From: Amphiura filiformis | Taxonomy: Eukaryota > Echinodermata > Ophiuroidea > Amphilepidida > Amphiuridae | Assembly: GCF_039555335.1 (NCBI RefSeq) | Contig: NC_092635.1 | Span: 55,712,258 to 55,776,257, forward strand | Reading direction: 5' to 3' | Length of the DNA: 64,000 bases | Part shown: piece after piece, positions 1 to 13,300 of the stretch | Position numbering within the stretch: the stretch's first letter is position 1 | Layout of the letters: each line of letters opens with the position of its first letter | The notes under the pieces: model-generated | Told to the model about the DNA's origin: nothing | The model's database searches: none | The model's input: only the letters and a program-made list of their open reading frames with translations | Position numbers and translations under genes: made by a program

Positions 1-2735
1 TTAACTTAATGATCATGAAGAGATCTGGTCTTCGTTTGATAGATACAGGTAAGAAAAATATTTGCCTTAAATTTGTTAAATTTCCCAAAAGGTAAACATA
101 ATTCATCTTTTTTGTTTTATTATCTGAACCACGTCAATAATATATAAATAATAACGAAACATTTATGAAGCGCTAAAACAGATGTCGCTAAGCGCTTTAC
201 AAAGCATGCCCTAAATACAAAATTATACAACAAATTACAAGTACATCAAATATGATATAGCGATTTACAAAGCATAGGCCTTAAATACAAAATTATATAT
301 CAAATAACATAAACTATAGCAAGCATCAAACATGATTATGATATACACTCTAAATTACAAGGATTATATACATAAATGACAAGGCATCAAAAGGCAAGGC
401 ATCAATATTTGCGCACACTAACGTCTGATTTGATGAGTAATATTTCAATCCCATCTGATTTCTGCCATAACGCTTGTCACTATTTGTCCAACTAGCCAAA
501 GTCAAGTTGTCCGATGTGGAATGACCCTTGTTTGTACAAATATATCAAAGATAATTCATGCAATAACATATTTGGTTAGCTGCTACCGAGATAAAACTCG
601 CTAATTTCGACTACTTGCTTTCGGATCAGTTCCGCGCTTAATGTATGAACTTTTATTAATTGAATGATCCATTGATGACACCCAAGATTATTCTTTCATT
701 CCCTCCAACTGTATCCTTACTGTGCTTCCTGAATTGTTTAACCTGGATAGATTGCCAAAGAATTGTATAAGCTCCTTCCACTGATACCAAATATTAAAGT
801 GTTGACCTTTCCATCAAGCTGTGAACCGATATTCCTCTATTCCTCACTGCCTACCCATCCATAGACATGTTAGAATTCAGTTCCATAATTGCTGATGCTA
901 TTTTTACTCGCACGAATCACTGTATAATATGTTAATATTCGAGATGCAACACTACTCAATTTGAGGGAAACACTGTATTTTAATGAAGATGTAGATCCTT
1001 TGTCTCTTTGTCTGCACTAAATGCGTTAGCCGTTGTAGGCCCATAATTTTCCCCATATAGAAGTTCCCGCTCTTTCTTCTATCGTCCTTCCTTCTATCCC
1101 CCATCTCGTAGATCCATACGACCTGCAATTAAAAGACAGAAGAAAAGGGAAGCAAATTCTGTCTGCAACTTTAAAACCTAAACTAAATACTGTATGTCAT
1201 ATCCATGTCTGTATATTATGAGTCTCATAATATTCTACACTCCAACTCCTTCATTAATTTATTCTAGTTGATGCCAAAACGGAAACACGTATGGCTTCCA
1301 CAATTAAAAAAAAAAAAAAAATGATTGTGATAAAATGTTTGAAATTGACAATAAAATTCGCTCAAATTGCCATTAGACATATCCTCAGAGAGATTTTCCA
1401 ATTCCGAACAGAAATTTTGAGCATGATTTTTTTTTTCCAAAAATGTAAAATATCCCTGCTTGAGTTGAAATTTCATTTATGAAAACCAATATATATATAT
1501 CAATGGCCGCCAATCGCGTCCAATGCACAATTAAAATGGCTTTTTTCTTTGACGACAATATTGAAGTTATCATTATTACTGTTATTATTTTTATTTTGTT
1601 TGTTTGTTACGATTCGTTTCGTCAAAATGGCACACGGAACACTATCCAATTCGAGCATTACTTTCATTCCCTCATATGGCCATTTTATACCAAGAAGGAT
1701 TTTTCCAATTCAGAACCAACAACAACAACAATAACAACAACAACAACAACAACAAAATGAACCGAATTTTACTAATAAATGTCACTTTTAATCTATTTAA
1801 CCAGAACAGAAACAAGTTTCGTTCTTCCCGGTTTATGATGTGTTATCTTATAGAAATGGCCACCCGCATGATTCATCGATCTTTAGCATTCATGAGTACC
1901 AATAATTGTGATAACACATATTATAACTATAACAGTGATCACTGTTCATGCTCTATCAACTATGAGTTTATTACGTCTGAGCGTAAAGATTGGTTACGCA
2001 TTCATGATATTCTAATTTCTATTGTATTTGTATTACTTTCTGATGTGACATACACGCATCATACACTTCAATGAACATGGTGTATAGAAATGATGACCAT
2101 AGAGGTCGCGTCCCTGAAGTCATGAATAGATTACGTAGGCCTATTTGGATTGTTCTAAGAACATTAACCCAGGCTTTCTAACCGTGGCCCCTATCTGAAA
2201 TACAGCAAAATAACGTTAGATTGAAATGTAAACCTGTGTTTTAAAGTAGGTTTCTGGAGCTATTCTCCATGGCTAATTTCTAAAGATGGGCTAGAACCCA
2301 GTTATTCACTACTCATAAAAACTGATTAACGGCAAAATTTGACAAATTTGTTGAAAACAAATATCTCACCGATTTATCCCCTGTTCTGACCGTTGACGCC
2401 GAATACAGAAATTGCGTTAGCCATCGGTCGTTGCCATTATCATGTTCATGCATAAGAAGCCCCGGAATATCAGCACACACTCTTGATTATCGTCCTAGCG
2501 AATGCACTCGTAACGCCTGACTACCTCAGTATACTTGTATTATCGAGTAATTGAACTATGCAGACAACATCTTGATTTAATATCTGTTGCCGTCACAGTT
2601 TTTTCCATGTGAAGAAAGCTGTATTGTATAAGCTTGCTGATTTAATACGGCCTCTTCGTTGTACAAGAGACATGACACATAGAGAGAAAAAATTTTACGT
2701 CCGATTCTGAATGCTTGACTGATATAGAATGAAAG
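1..2735. other. No gene identified
   Basis: AT-rich sequence with a short duplicated CGCTTTACAAAGCAT phrase (about 193 and 259), an A-run near 1306 and the CAA microsatellite. A donor-like CAGGTAAG at about 47 could close an exon from the left, but no domain supports it. Confidence 0.6.
1718..1756. repeat. CAA microsatellite
   Basis: About twelve CAA units. Overlapping open frames with Asn/Gln/Thr runs are artefacts of it. Confidence 0.9.
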
Positions 2736-2780
2736 CCGGTACACATGTACCTAACGGCAACCCGGGTGAGAACTTGCCCG

Positions 2781-2880
2781 CGAAACTATCACGTGACTTC
2801 CTTACGGAAGGCGATTTCCGCCACCGGGAAAATAGTGAAACTATCACGTGACTTCACTACGGAAGGCCATTTCAGTCATA
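2781..2880. repeat. Short tandem duplication
   Basis: GAAACTATCACGTGACTTC plus about 20 further bases occurs at 2781 and 2836. Confidence 0.8.
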
Positions 2881-2935
2881 ATCTTAGGTTTCATTCGACA
2901 AGCGAATTAAACTGCATTATGTTGAAATATTTGAA

Positions 2936-3368
2936 CCCAGCAAACACAGAAATGTTCTTAAAATGTTTTTTTCAAAACCTTTTAATAACATTTAAATGTC
3001 GAGTTATATAAAGGTCATGAAAACGTTTTTAAAACGTTATTGAAAATATTTTGGGCAAACATTTTTCGCAAAATATTTTTTCAACCCAAAATAACATTCT
3101 GTTTAGAATGTTTTGTATCAAGTTTTCAAGAATGTTTTTGGAATGTTATTAAAACGTTTTTATACCATTTATATAACCCGACATTTAAACGTTTTCTGTA
3201 AAACATTTTTGTTTGCAGAGCAGTAGATTATCAAAAAATGTTTTTTAAGGTTATGAAAACGTTTTATACTCTTAATATACCCTTTATATAACCCGACATT
3301 TTAACGTTTTCTGACAACCTTTTATAACTTTTTGCGAATGCTGTCGAAAACGTTTTGTGTTTGCTGGG
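2936..3368. mobile_element. CCCAGCAAACAC-ended MITE
   Basis: A 433-bp AT-rich element with inverted ends CCCAGCAAACAC and GTGTTTGCTGGG, the inside full of AACGTTTT/AAAACGTT motifs in both directions. No clear target duplication. Another copy begins at 63970. Confidence 0.75.
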
Positions 3369-3489
3369 ATGTTATCTTGTCTACGATCGGGATAACCTTC
3401 ACTGATGACGTCATATGATGTTAGGATGTTAGGATGTTATGATGTAGTGCCGCCCCTCCTCCTTGGGCATCAGCAGGTTGTCCCAGATA

Positions 3490-3589
3490 CCATCATCATA
3501 CTGCTCTCCACATGGCTGCTCGCAATGATCACAGTGGTACATGTGAGATTCTGTTGAAATACAATGGCAATGTTAATGCTGTTGAAAAG
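3490..3589 (+). pseudogene. Dead ankyrin exon
   Basis: The stretch reads like the neighbouring ANK exons (LLKYNGNVNAVEK at the end) and is followed by the same intron start with TTTTATTCATGG. Both splice sites are lost: the acceptor and the first codons are missing, and the donor is GC-TTAGT where the others have GTTAGT. It is therefore probably not spliced into the mRNA. Confidence 0.7.
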
Positions 3590-3859
3590 CTTAGTTTTAT
3601 TCATGGATCTGAATGTTATATTACAACATCAAGTAGGATAACTGTGTCTTGTGAATCACAATTACATTTATTGAACCCATACCCTTTTACTTGTGTATCA
3701 GCTTTATTTGTCTTTATAAGTCATGTACCTCTGACCAATATCAATAACGTAAATTTACTTCCCCTGCTAAGAGTAATATAAGATGTTTATATTGTTAAGT
3801 GCAAAAGACATGGAAATTGCACACCCAGCCACTTTATTTTACAGCTATGTTGATTTTTA

Positions 3860-4050
3860 AAATAATGTCATAAGTTGGTAAAATCCTAAAGAAGACTTTG
3901 GAATTCCACATTTGTTTGGTTAAAATTAGCATGGCAAAACTTTCAGCACTGAGAATTCCCATTTTTTTGACGCATTTTGTTTTCAAACCGGAGATATTTT
4001 GGAATAAAATTATAGCTTGGGAATTCCCAATTTTTCATGATATAAATTGA
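3860..4050. repeat. Intronic repeat shared with 7900-8090
   Basis: AATTTGTTTGGTTAAAATTAG-like sequence, GGGAATTC phrases and TTTTTTSACGCAT are shared between these two ANK introns, showing intron homology or a common element. Confidence 0.6.
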
Positions 4051-4248
4051 CATATCTTCTCTTAGGTGCCATTAATTTCTAGAATACTTCAATGCCAATT
4101 TGAATGCAGTAGTTTTATTCATGAATCTTATTTTTACAACATACTTTTGTTCTTGTGTACTACCATTAGAATTGATAAACAAGATTATCGTCTTTTCAAT
4201 CATGAATTAATTACTAAGTGTAACGGTTTTCATCTCTCCCATCATCAG

Positions 4249-4347
4249 GATGGATGGACTGCTCTTCACATGGCGGCATGCAATGATCACAGTGATATAT
4301 GTGAGATTCTGTTGAAGTACAATGCCAATGTGGATGCAGTATCAAAG
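4249..4347 (+). CDS. Ankyrin repeat exon A1
   Basis: A 99-nt phase-0 exon between ATCATCAG and GTTAGT encodes one 33-residue ANK repeat beginning [16 protein letters not shown] and ending NANVDAVSK. It is the first intact ANK exon in the window and is isolated from the next by a foldback element carrying a LINE fragment. Confidence 0.8.
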
Positions 4348-7300
4348 GTTAGTTTTATTCATGGATCTTATTGGTACAAACTAGTATTAGTCTAGGAGCT
4401 AAATCTCATGCAGGCCTTAATTAAGGATTGAGTTCACCAACCACGTCTACCAATGTTTGATACCATTAGATGTTAGGATAGACCCTCTAGATCACTGCTT
4501 GGGGGTAGTGGACTCAAATTGCAATCGCTAGCGGTCACGAAAGGTCACACAGGGGTTAAAAATTGAAAAAGGCTTTAATCTTGTTGAAGGGTATATCAAA
4601 TTATTCGTCTGGTGACAAGGATTTAAAAAATGTATAGTTTGTGCTATCTACGACCTTTCGTTATTGAGTTATCCTACAAACCCTCATTCTTAGGCAAAAC
4701 GACATGTTTTGGTGCAAAAATACATTGTGATGATAAACCTTTTGATATAGATTGGCCAGCATATCCAATTAAAGCATTAGGTGTGTATTTCTCATATGAC
4801 GAGAGTGCTGCTGAGAATATAAATTTTACCTTAAAGATTAGACAGATCAAAACTCTTCTAAATACATGTATATGGAAGTCAAGAAGACTTACTTTGTCTG
4901 GTAAAATTCTTTTGATAAAACCTTTTGCTTTGTCTAAGTTTTTTAGCATCAGTGATTCATATTCCAGACTATGTTATTAATCAGATTGATAAAATCATTT
5001 GTAATTTTTCTTTGGAATGGTGGTAAATGTTTTATTAAGAAAACCGCTATTTTTGGCGACATTGATGAAGGAGAATTGAAGATGGTGAATTTTAAATCAA
5101 TTTATTCGTGTTCAAAAAATTAAGTGGGCTAATAAATATAACAATTCCTTATTTGATTGGAAGATTCTTTTTGATGATTTTATCTCTCCTTTTGGTGGAA
5201 ATTTGATTTTCTATTGTAATATTATTTCAAAGCAAAATCAAAGTTGGAAAAAATGCCCATCTTTTATAAAGACATGCTAAAATCATAATTTAACTTTATT
5301 AATCCAAATAATGTAAATCCCTTGCATCAATGTATTTGGAATAATCAGCACATCTGTATTAATAAAAGACCATGTTATTACACGCTTTTTTTTTCAAACA
5401 GTGGTTCAAAATTAGTTAGTGATTTATCTTATACCAATAAAAATATCATCCCTTTTGATATTTGATGTCAGAAATTTGGTTAATGCAGTTCCACTCCCTT
5501 GGAAACGAATTTAAAAACAGGGTTTTGAAAGAGAACTGTGTAATCCAAAAGGCTTTGTTTTAATAATGGTAATGAAACTCCTATGCACAACATGACATCT
5601 AAAATTAAATTATTTACCGTATTTTGATTCAAAGGATTCAGAAACCCCCAACATCTCAGAAAAGGTTTATAGATTAATTAGAATGTCAATGATGATGAGT
5701 GGAGAATGTTTCATTACAAAATCTGTACACATTGTAAAAATTTCCTGAGACATATAGGCACCTTTTTTGGGTTTGTAACCATGCTATGAAGATATGGTAT
5801 GGAGTAAATTTTCAAAACAATGTTGAAAATTTGGATTATAACAAAGTTCCTTTTGGTTTTGGTCTTAAAGAATCTGATACGCTGATTAATTTATGTCTTA
5901 TTTTGATGAAAAAGGTGATTTACGGCAGCAGATTCAGGAATCAAACTCCTTCTATAATCTCCATTGAGCGCTTGATAAAATTTCATTATAATTTAGAAAA
6001 GCAGATTGCTAGGAGTAAGAATAACAATATACAAGTGGGGTGTTTTAAAAGCTTTTGTACCAAATAGTGTATGTTATCATGTATACATGTATGAATGTAA
6101 ACATTGATATCATTTGTATTTCATCCAATGTATTTATTTGATCAATGTAATGTAAAATAATTTCGTGTGATGTATGGTTTTTTTTGTTATGTGCAATGAA
6201 AGTCAAAGATCAACAGTGGCCTATGGCCACCCAATGGCCTTTGGCCTTGTTTATACTCTATCTCAGTACGTGAACACAGTAGATAGACAAACTATTCTTT
6301 TTCTGATTCTAATCAGCTACACAAACAGTTTGCTACCCTTTTTGCCCAAATCGGAGTAGGTTGCAATTTTGATCCATGTACAATCAAAAACATGTCATTT
6401 AGCCTAAAAAGGAGGTTTTTGAAGCATAAATCAATAACGATAGATCGTAGATAGCACAAACTTTACTTTTTGTTAATCCTTGTCATCAGACGAGTAATTT
6501 GATATATCTTTCAGCAAGATCGAAGCATTTTCAGGTTTTTACCACTGTGTGACCTTTCGTGACCTTTAGCGAAAAACGTACCCTATAATTGGAGTCCACT
6601 ACCCCCTAGCAGTGATCTAGAGAGTCTATACTAACACCTTATGGTATCAAAGATTGGTTGACATGGGTGTTGAACTCATCCATTTTTCAAAACCCTTTGC
6701 TCCTAGACTATATAGATAACATAAACTTTGTTCTTGTGTACTACCATAATTATTTATATACAAGATTATGAATTGTCTTTTCAATCAGGAATGATTAACC
6801 AATTATTACTAAATGTAACGGTTCTCATCTCTCCCATTATCAGAATGGATGGACGGCTCTCCATTTGGCGGCTCGATACAATCACACGGGTATATGTGAG
6901 ATTCTATTGAAGTACAATGCCAATTTGAATGCAGTTACACAGGTTAGTTTTATTCATGGATCTTATTGTTATAAACTGACCGGTATAAATAACATAAACT
7001 TTGTTCTTGTGTAGGGTCTTAGCTAGAAATTGAGGGTTGCCTGTCATTTGAATAAAATTGCCTGTCCTTTATTTGGCCTTTAAAACATAACTGATATGGC
7101 CTTGTTCTATAAATCTGGTCTAGTAAAAAGGTCAATTAGCTTCTCAACACATACAATTTATAATATAGCATCTGTCATAGGCATTAATTTTGCCCGTCCC
7201 AGAAGCAAACTCCCCGTCTAAAATGACGGGCAGACGGGTGGTTAGCTAACACACTGTTATCTTGTGTACTACCATTAGAATTGATAAGCAAGCTTATGAA

Positions 7301-10300
7301 TTGTCTTTTCAATCAGCATTGGTTAACTAATTACTAAATGTAACGGTTCTCATCTCTCCTATCATCAGAATGGACGGGCTGCTCTTCACATGGCGGCTCG
7401 CAATGATTACAGCGATACATGTGAGATTCTATTGAAGAACAATGCCAATGTGAATGCTGTTGAAGAGGTTAGTTTTATGCATGGCTCTTATTGTTACAAA
7501 CTAATATAGATATATAAACTTTGTTCTTGTGAATTAACACTAGAATTTACATGCAAGATTATGAATCTTCTTTCCAATGATTAACTAATTACTAAATATT
7601 ATGGTTCTCATCTCTCCTATCATTAGAATGGATGGACTGCTCTTCACATGGCGGCTCGCAATGATCACAGTGGTACATGTAAAATTCTACTGAAGTACAA
7701 TGGCGATGTTAATGCAGTAACACATGTTAGTAATAGTTTTATTCATGGATCTTAATGTTACAACCTAGTAACTAGTATGGATAATCTAATTGTGTTCATG
7801 TCAATCACAAGTAGAATTAATATGAAAAATTATGAAGAATCTTTTCAAAAGTCACTCACATGGGGTGGATATGACATCCATTTGTATCAAGCCCTGGGAT
7901 CTCCTGCAAAAAACCTAAAGAAGACATGGGAAATTTCCCAATCAAATTTTTTACAGCTGTGGGAATTCAAAAAAGAAAAGTCTTCACTTCATGAAAATCA
8001 AGACTTGTGAATTCCAAATTTGTTTGGTTAAAATTAGTCTGGGAATCCGCACTGGATTTTCCAATTTTTTCACGCATATTTTTTTTTTCGGGCTTTTTTT
8101 TTAGGGGTGGGGGTGAAATTGTTGAACTAATTGTTCAAAATAGTATAGATAACATCAACCTTGTTCATGTATATTGCCATTAGAATTAATAAGCAAAATT
8201 TCCGATCAGTAATGAATAAATACTAAATGAAACAATTCTCTTCTCTCCTATCATTAGAATGGATGGACTGCTCTCCACATGGTAGCTCGATATGATCACA
8301 CTAGTACATGCGAGATTCTATTAAAGTACAATGCAATTTGTTCTGTAGTAAAGGTCAGTTTTAGGCACGGGCCTTTAACATTATAAACAAGCTATAGGCG
8401 TATTCATGAATCTGAAATTACAAGCCTGCATAGATAGCCTTAAGGCTACATGCTCTTTTTGGTTGAAATTTTTGGCGGGAAATAATCCCGCCAAAACATT
8501 AAAGTAATCTTTTCCCACAACTAAATATCATAGTCAGGAAATTAATGATGCATCTGGTAGCTTAGATCATAACTTTCATTGCACTTAGTTGCAATTATCC
8601 CAGAAAATTCTTGATTTGTTTTTACAGAGTCTTGAATTGTCGATGTTTTTCATCAAAAAACATCACTCGGTGTATTTTGAAACTCGAGGCATTAACTCTT
8701 CTCAAATTAGCCCCAAATCATAATTTATTATATGCATGTGTAGCAAACACCAATGGGAATAAATGGACGTTGTTTGCGGAGCCTAAATTTGGTTTGATTT
8801 TATTTCACAATAATTCTAAGGTGAGAAATTTGACCTGACATTTACTTTTTGGATTTCAAATTTAAATTTATTGATATACATATTTTGAATAAATAAAGAG
8901 TACGCTTACCTTTCTGCAACACTTCCCGGTATCATTAAGCATCTGCTGATAACCAACATTTTAGCTGAAAACAGTCCCTTCCTATCATTTTTGAACAAAA
9001 TATGGTTCAAAAGTCCGTACGCTGCGTGTATAAACTAGCACAGCGAGATAACGAACAGAGCTATTTACGGTGGGGTATCTATTGTAAGCTATTAGGGTAG
9101 GCCTATAGTATATCTTCCGCAAGTGACAAGATGTGTCAAGCAGGGCGGTATATTCAAACGCTATTGTCTGGATCATTGAGTATCGATTGAGCACGTATAC
9201 ATGCAGCCCGGGGGGGGGGGGGCACTCACATTTCCCAGCTATACGGGTATGTGCCGCGGCGACGACCCCCTTTTTCAGAGCCACTGGCCGTTCCTTAGAC
9301 CCTCTGAATTCATTGTTTGCCCGCTCTGAAGCCCCAAAATTTTTCTAGCCGTTCCATAGACCCTCATATCATCGATTTCCGCTCTCATCAGCATCTTGAG
9401 AGACGTGTTTTCTGTCCTACTATTTCAAGCCCAAAAGCAGACCCAAAAGCTACTTTTGCGAGCCCCAAAACTTCAAAGGGAATTTTCCATTAATTTCTTC
9501 CCCATTGAACACATTGTAAGGAATAAGGTGAACTTTGGGTGGGATTTTGGGCTCCTTTAGTAGTGGCAACACTGGTTGACTGATAATAAATAAACATTGC
9601 AGCAATGCCGATCGCGAGAGTCCAGCTGGTGAACATTTTAGCTAGAAATAAATGATTTTGAGATCTCTTTTTGGAATAAAATTGCCAAATATGAGGAAAA
9701 GTACCTTAATAATTATGTACACATCCTTGCAGCTCTCCATAAACAATGAATTAAAAGGTAATTTACGATCTACTGGTCTAGTAAAATTGGGAGTGGAATG
9801 GCTGTCAAATTCTGCACACTTCACTCAATCATCTCATGGTATAAGCATGACAGTTCAATGTAGTCTAAATGTTTTTCTATTCGGCACTGAAAAAAATAAT
9901 TCTTGTGAGTTTGTTTTTATGGTGGGCTTTTGTAATGCTGCTATAATTATCAGAATAGCATAGATTGTAGGTCTACAGGGTCTAGTAATTTTGATTTGAA
10001 TGCTGTTTTGCTTTGTTGAGGTTTCCATCGTAATGGGCCAAACCAGACCTATTTTGCATTAATGATTTTCCTGATTAATAATTGAACCCTGGTTTGGCCT
10101 GCGGGTTTAGTTTCCGAGATTTTTCAGATTTTGGCGGCCGATCAGTTCCCAAGACCCCCCTTTTGGCCAGTCAATCAGTTCCCAAGACCCCCTTTTGACC
10201 GGCCAATCAGTTCCCTAGACCCTCCTTTTGGCTGGCCGATCAGTTCCTTAGACCTCAAGTTCGAAACTGGCGGTGGCACACCCCTACCAAAAAAAAATTC

Positions 10301-13300
10301 GAGTGCCCCCCCCCGGCATGCAGCACGGATGTGTGTGGTCCTCCCCAGGTTTTGACATAAATTACAAATAACGTCGTGAATGACCCAGCGTTTTCATTTT
10401 ATTATTACTAAATTAATCGTCGTTTATCACGAGTGCTAAGAGTTGTACCAGTTCAATTCATCAAAATTAATTTGTATTAAATGAAAAACAAACAGACAAG
10501 TAGAGTCATATGTCTTTCTATGACCGTATTCCTACCAAAATCAAAATCAAAATGATTTTCAATACACAAGAAACGTGTTGATATGTATATCTTTGAAAAT
10601 CGCCGAATGTTAACCACATGCACAGTCACCGTGGCACAGCATAGGCATCTTTAGCATTCAGTGAAATTGGCAGTGGTTCGAACCCCGGTGAAAATTTTAG
10701 TATTTTGATTCTTTTTACTAATGCGCTGTGCCGTTTTACAAACACGCCCCTGAATGAAACTCATGGACATGTACCCTTAAGCTATGGTTGTGTCTTATGA
10801 ATGTTTTTTTTTCAATCAACAATGACAAATAAATTTAATGGAGTATTAACACAATTTAGTTTTATTCATGGATCTTGAAATTTCACACTTGCATAGAATC
10901 TTATTTCATTTATAACTTTACTTTTTAAGCACGTGCATAGATAACCGTAACTTATTATCAGAAATATGAACCGTCGTTTCAATCATTAATGACTAATTAA
11001 TTACTAAATGTAACGGTTTTCTTTTCCAATCATCAGGATGAATGGAATGCTCTCCATTTTGCAGCTTTCAACGGCAACGCTGGTACATGTGAGATTCTAT
11101 TGAAGAACAATCCCAATTTGAATGCAGTTATACAGGTTAGTTTTATTCATGTACCTTATTGTTATAAACTGACCGGAATTAATAACATAAACTTTGTTCT
11201 TGTGTACTACCATTAGAATTGATAAGCAAGCTTATGAATTGTCTGTTCAATCAAAATTTGAATGCAGTATTAACAACGGTTAATTTTATTGATGGATCTT
11301 AATGTTCCATACTTGCATTGAACCGTATTTTCTTTTTATGTAATATACGTTATAAGCAAGTGAGGATTATTTCTGAATCTTTAAATACAAACTGGCATAG
11401 ATAACTTTAACCTATTGTTTGGTATTATTACCAAAAATATGAATTTTCTTTCCAATCAGCAACAACTATTTAATTAATAAATGTCGGTTCTCTTCTCCTA
11501 TCATCAGAATGGTTCCACTGCTCTCCACTTGGCAGCTGAAAATGGTCACATTGGTACATGTGAGATTTTATTGAAGCATAATGCTGATGTAAATGCAGGC
11601 GACGAGGTTAGTTTTAGTCATGGATCTCAAAGCAATAATGTGTGATTTGCATAAAGAATAGATTTCCTATTCAAATGTTAGTTTTCACTGATAGCTACTG
11701 ATCACATTGTCCCGTTTTGATTTCGAACCAAACGAATGAGGTAAAACGAAGAAAATTGCTATTTCATTCCAACGCCTACAACATGTACAATGCGTGGTAT
11801 CAGCTCGCTGATCGTATTATTGTCATGAACATTGGCGTAGTTTTACACAGCTAGGACGAGCAAACAAGACGTAAGATGAATAGTGATATGTGCACAGATT
11901 ATACGTGAAGACGAACAGTGCTTACACGGGCGCTTACAATGTGTGTATAATCTCACCGATCGTATATTTATCATCATGATTATTGGCTGAGCTACGCGCC
12001 GCTGATATGATGTACAAACAAGAGGTAAGACGAATAGCGATATGCATACAGTTTATACGGTACGTCAATGATTTATCTAGCACTCGATCAGTGAGCTCAG
12101 AATAAAACCGGAGATCTCCTGTTTTATTGTAAATGTTACATTTTACTGTAATTAAAGCTCTTGTACACCAATGGCCACTACAATGGTGCAAAAAAACAGA
12201 AATTCGAAAAAAATTGAGGGTTTTGCTGTGGAGCAAATCTCACATTATGGCTTTAATGTTCCAAACGTGCATAGATAACCTTAACCTATTGTTGTGCCTT
12301 ATTATCAAAATATGAATCGTCTTTTCAATTAGCAATAACTGAGCAATTACTAAATGTAACGGTTCTCTCCTCCTATCATCAGAATGGTTGGACTGCTCTC
12401 CATTGGGCAGCTGGAAATGGTCACACTGGTACATGTGAGATTTTATTGAAGTACAATGGCGATGTTAATGCAGTAACATTATGTTAGTTTTATGCATGAA
12501 TCTTAATTAGCAATAACTGAGCAATTACTAAATGTAACGGTTCTCTTCTCCTATCATCAGGATGGTTTGACTGCTCTCCATTGGGCAACTGCAAATGGTC
12601 ACACTGATACATGTGAGATTTTATTGAAGTACATTGCCGATGTAAATGCATGTGGCAAGGTTAGTTTTAATCATGGATCTTGATGTTCGAAACGTTCACA
12701 CTGCTTTAATGTTCCAAACGTGCATAGATAACCTTAACCTATTGTTGTGCCTTATTATCAAAATATGAATCGTCTTTTCAATTAGCAATAACTGAGCAAT
12801 TACTAAATGTAACTGTTCTCTTCTCCTATCATCAGAATGGTTGGACTGCTCTCCACTTGGCAGCTGACGATGGTCACACTGGTACATGTGAGATTCTTTT
12901 GCAGAACAGTGCCGATATAAATGCAGTATTAACAGAAGTTAGTTCTCTGTTGTATATTACAATTAACAGGTATAAACAAAATCGTGAATGAACATTCAAA
13001 TAGCACTGACTTATTAATTACTGAAATGTAATGATTTTTGTCTCTCCTTTCACTAGGATGGATTTACTGCTCTGCATAGGGCAGCAGGCAATGGTCATAC
13101 TGGTACATGTGAAGTGATATTGAAGTACAATGCCAATGTGAATGATTATGGAACGGTTAGTGTTATTTAAGGATGTTTTATTGCATTTTCTTAGTCAGTG
13201 GGAGTGATCTAGTTCGTAGACACATAAAGGACAATCGCATGATTTTGGGTGCCGTCTATCAGGCCGTAGACGACCCCACGTCATCATGAGAGTTGATAAC

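Noticed and set aside
4-48. Possible exon end ATGATCATGAAGAGATCTGG... with donor CAGGTAAG
   Set aside because: Good donor consensus, but no recognisable protein, no acceptor in view and no relation to the ANK array.
193-296. Two spaced direct repeats that first suggested a CRISPR-like array
   Set aside because: Only two diverged copies in an animal-type genome; simple duplication of a repeat tail.
1604-2074. 156-codon open frame with an Asn run
   Set aside because: It spans a CAA microsatellite and shows no domain or splice support; chance frame.
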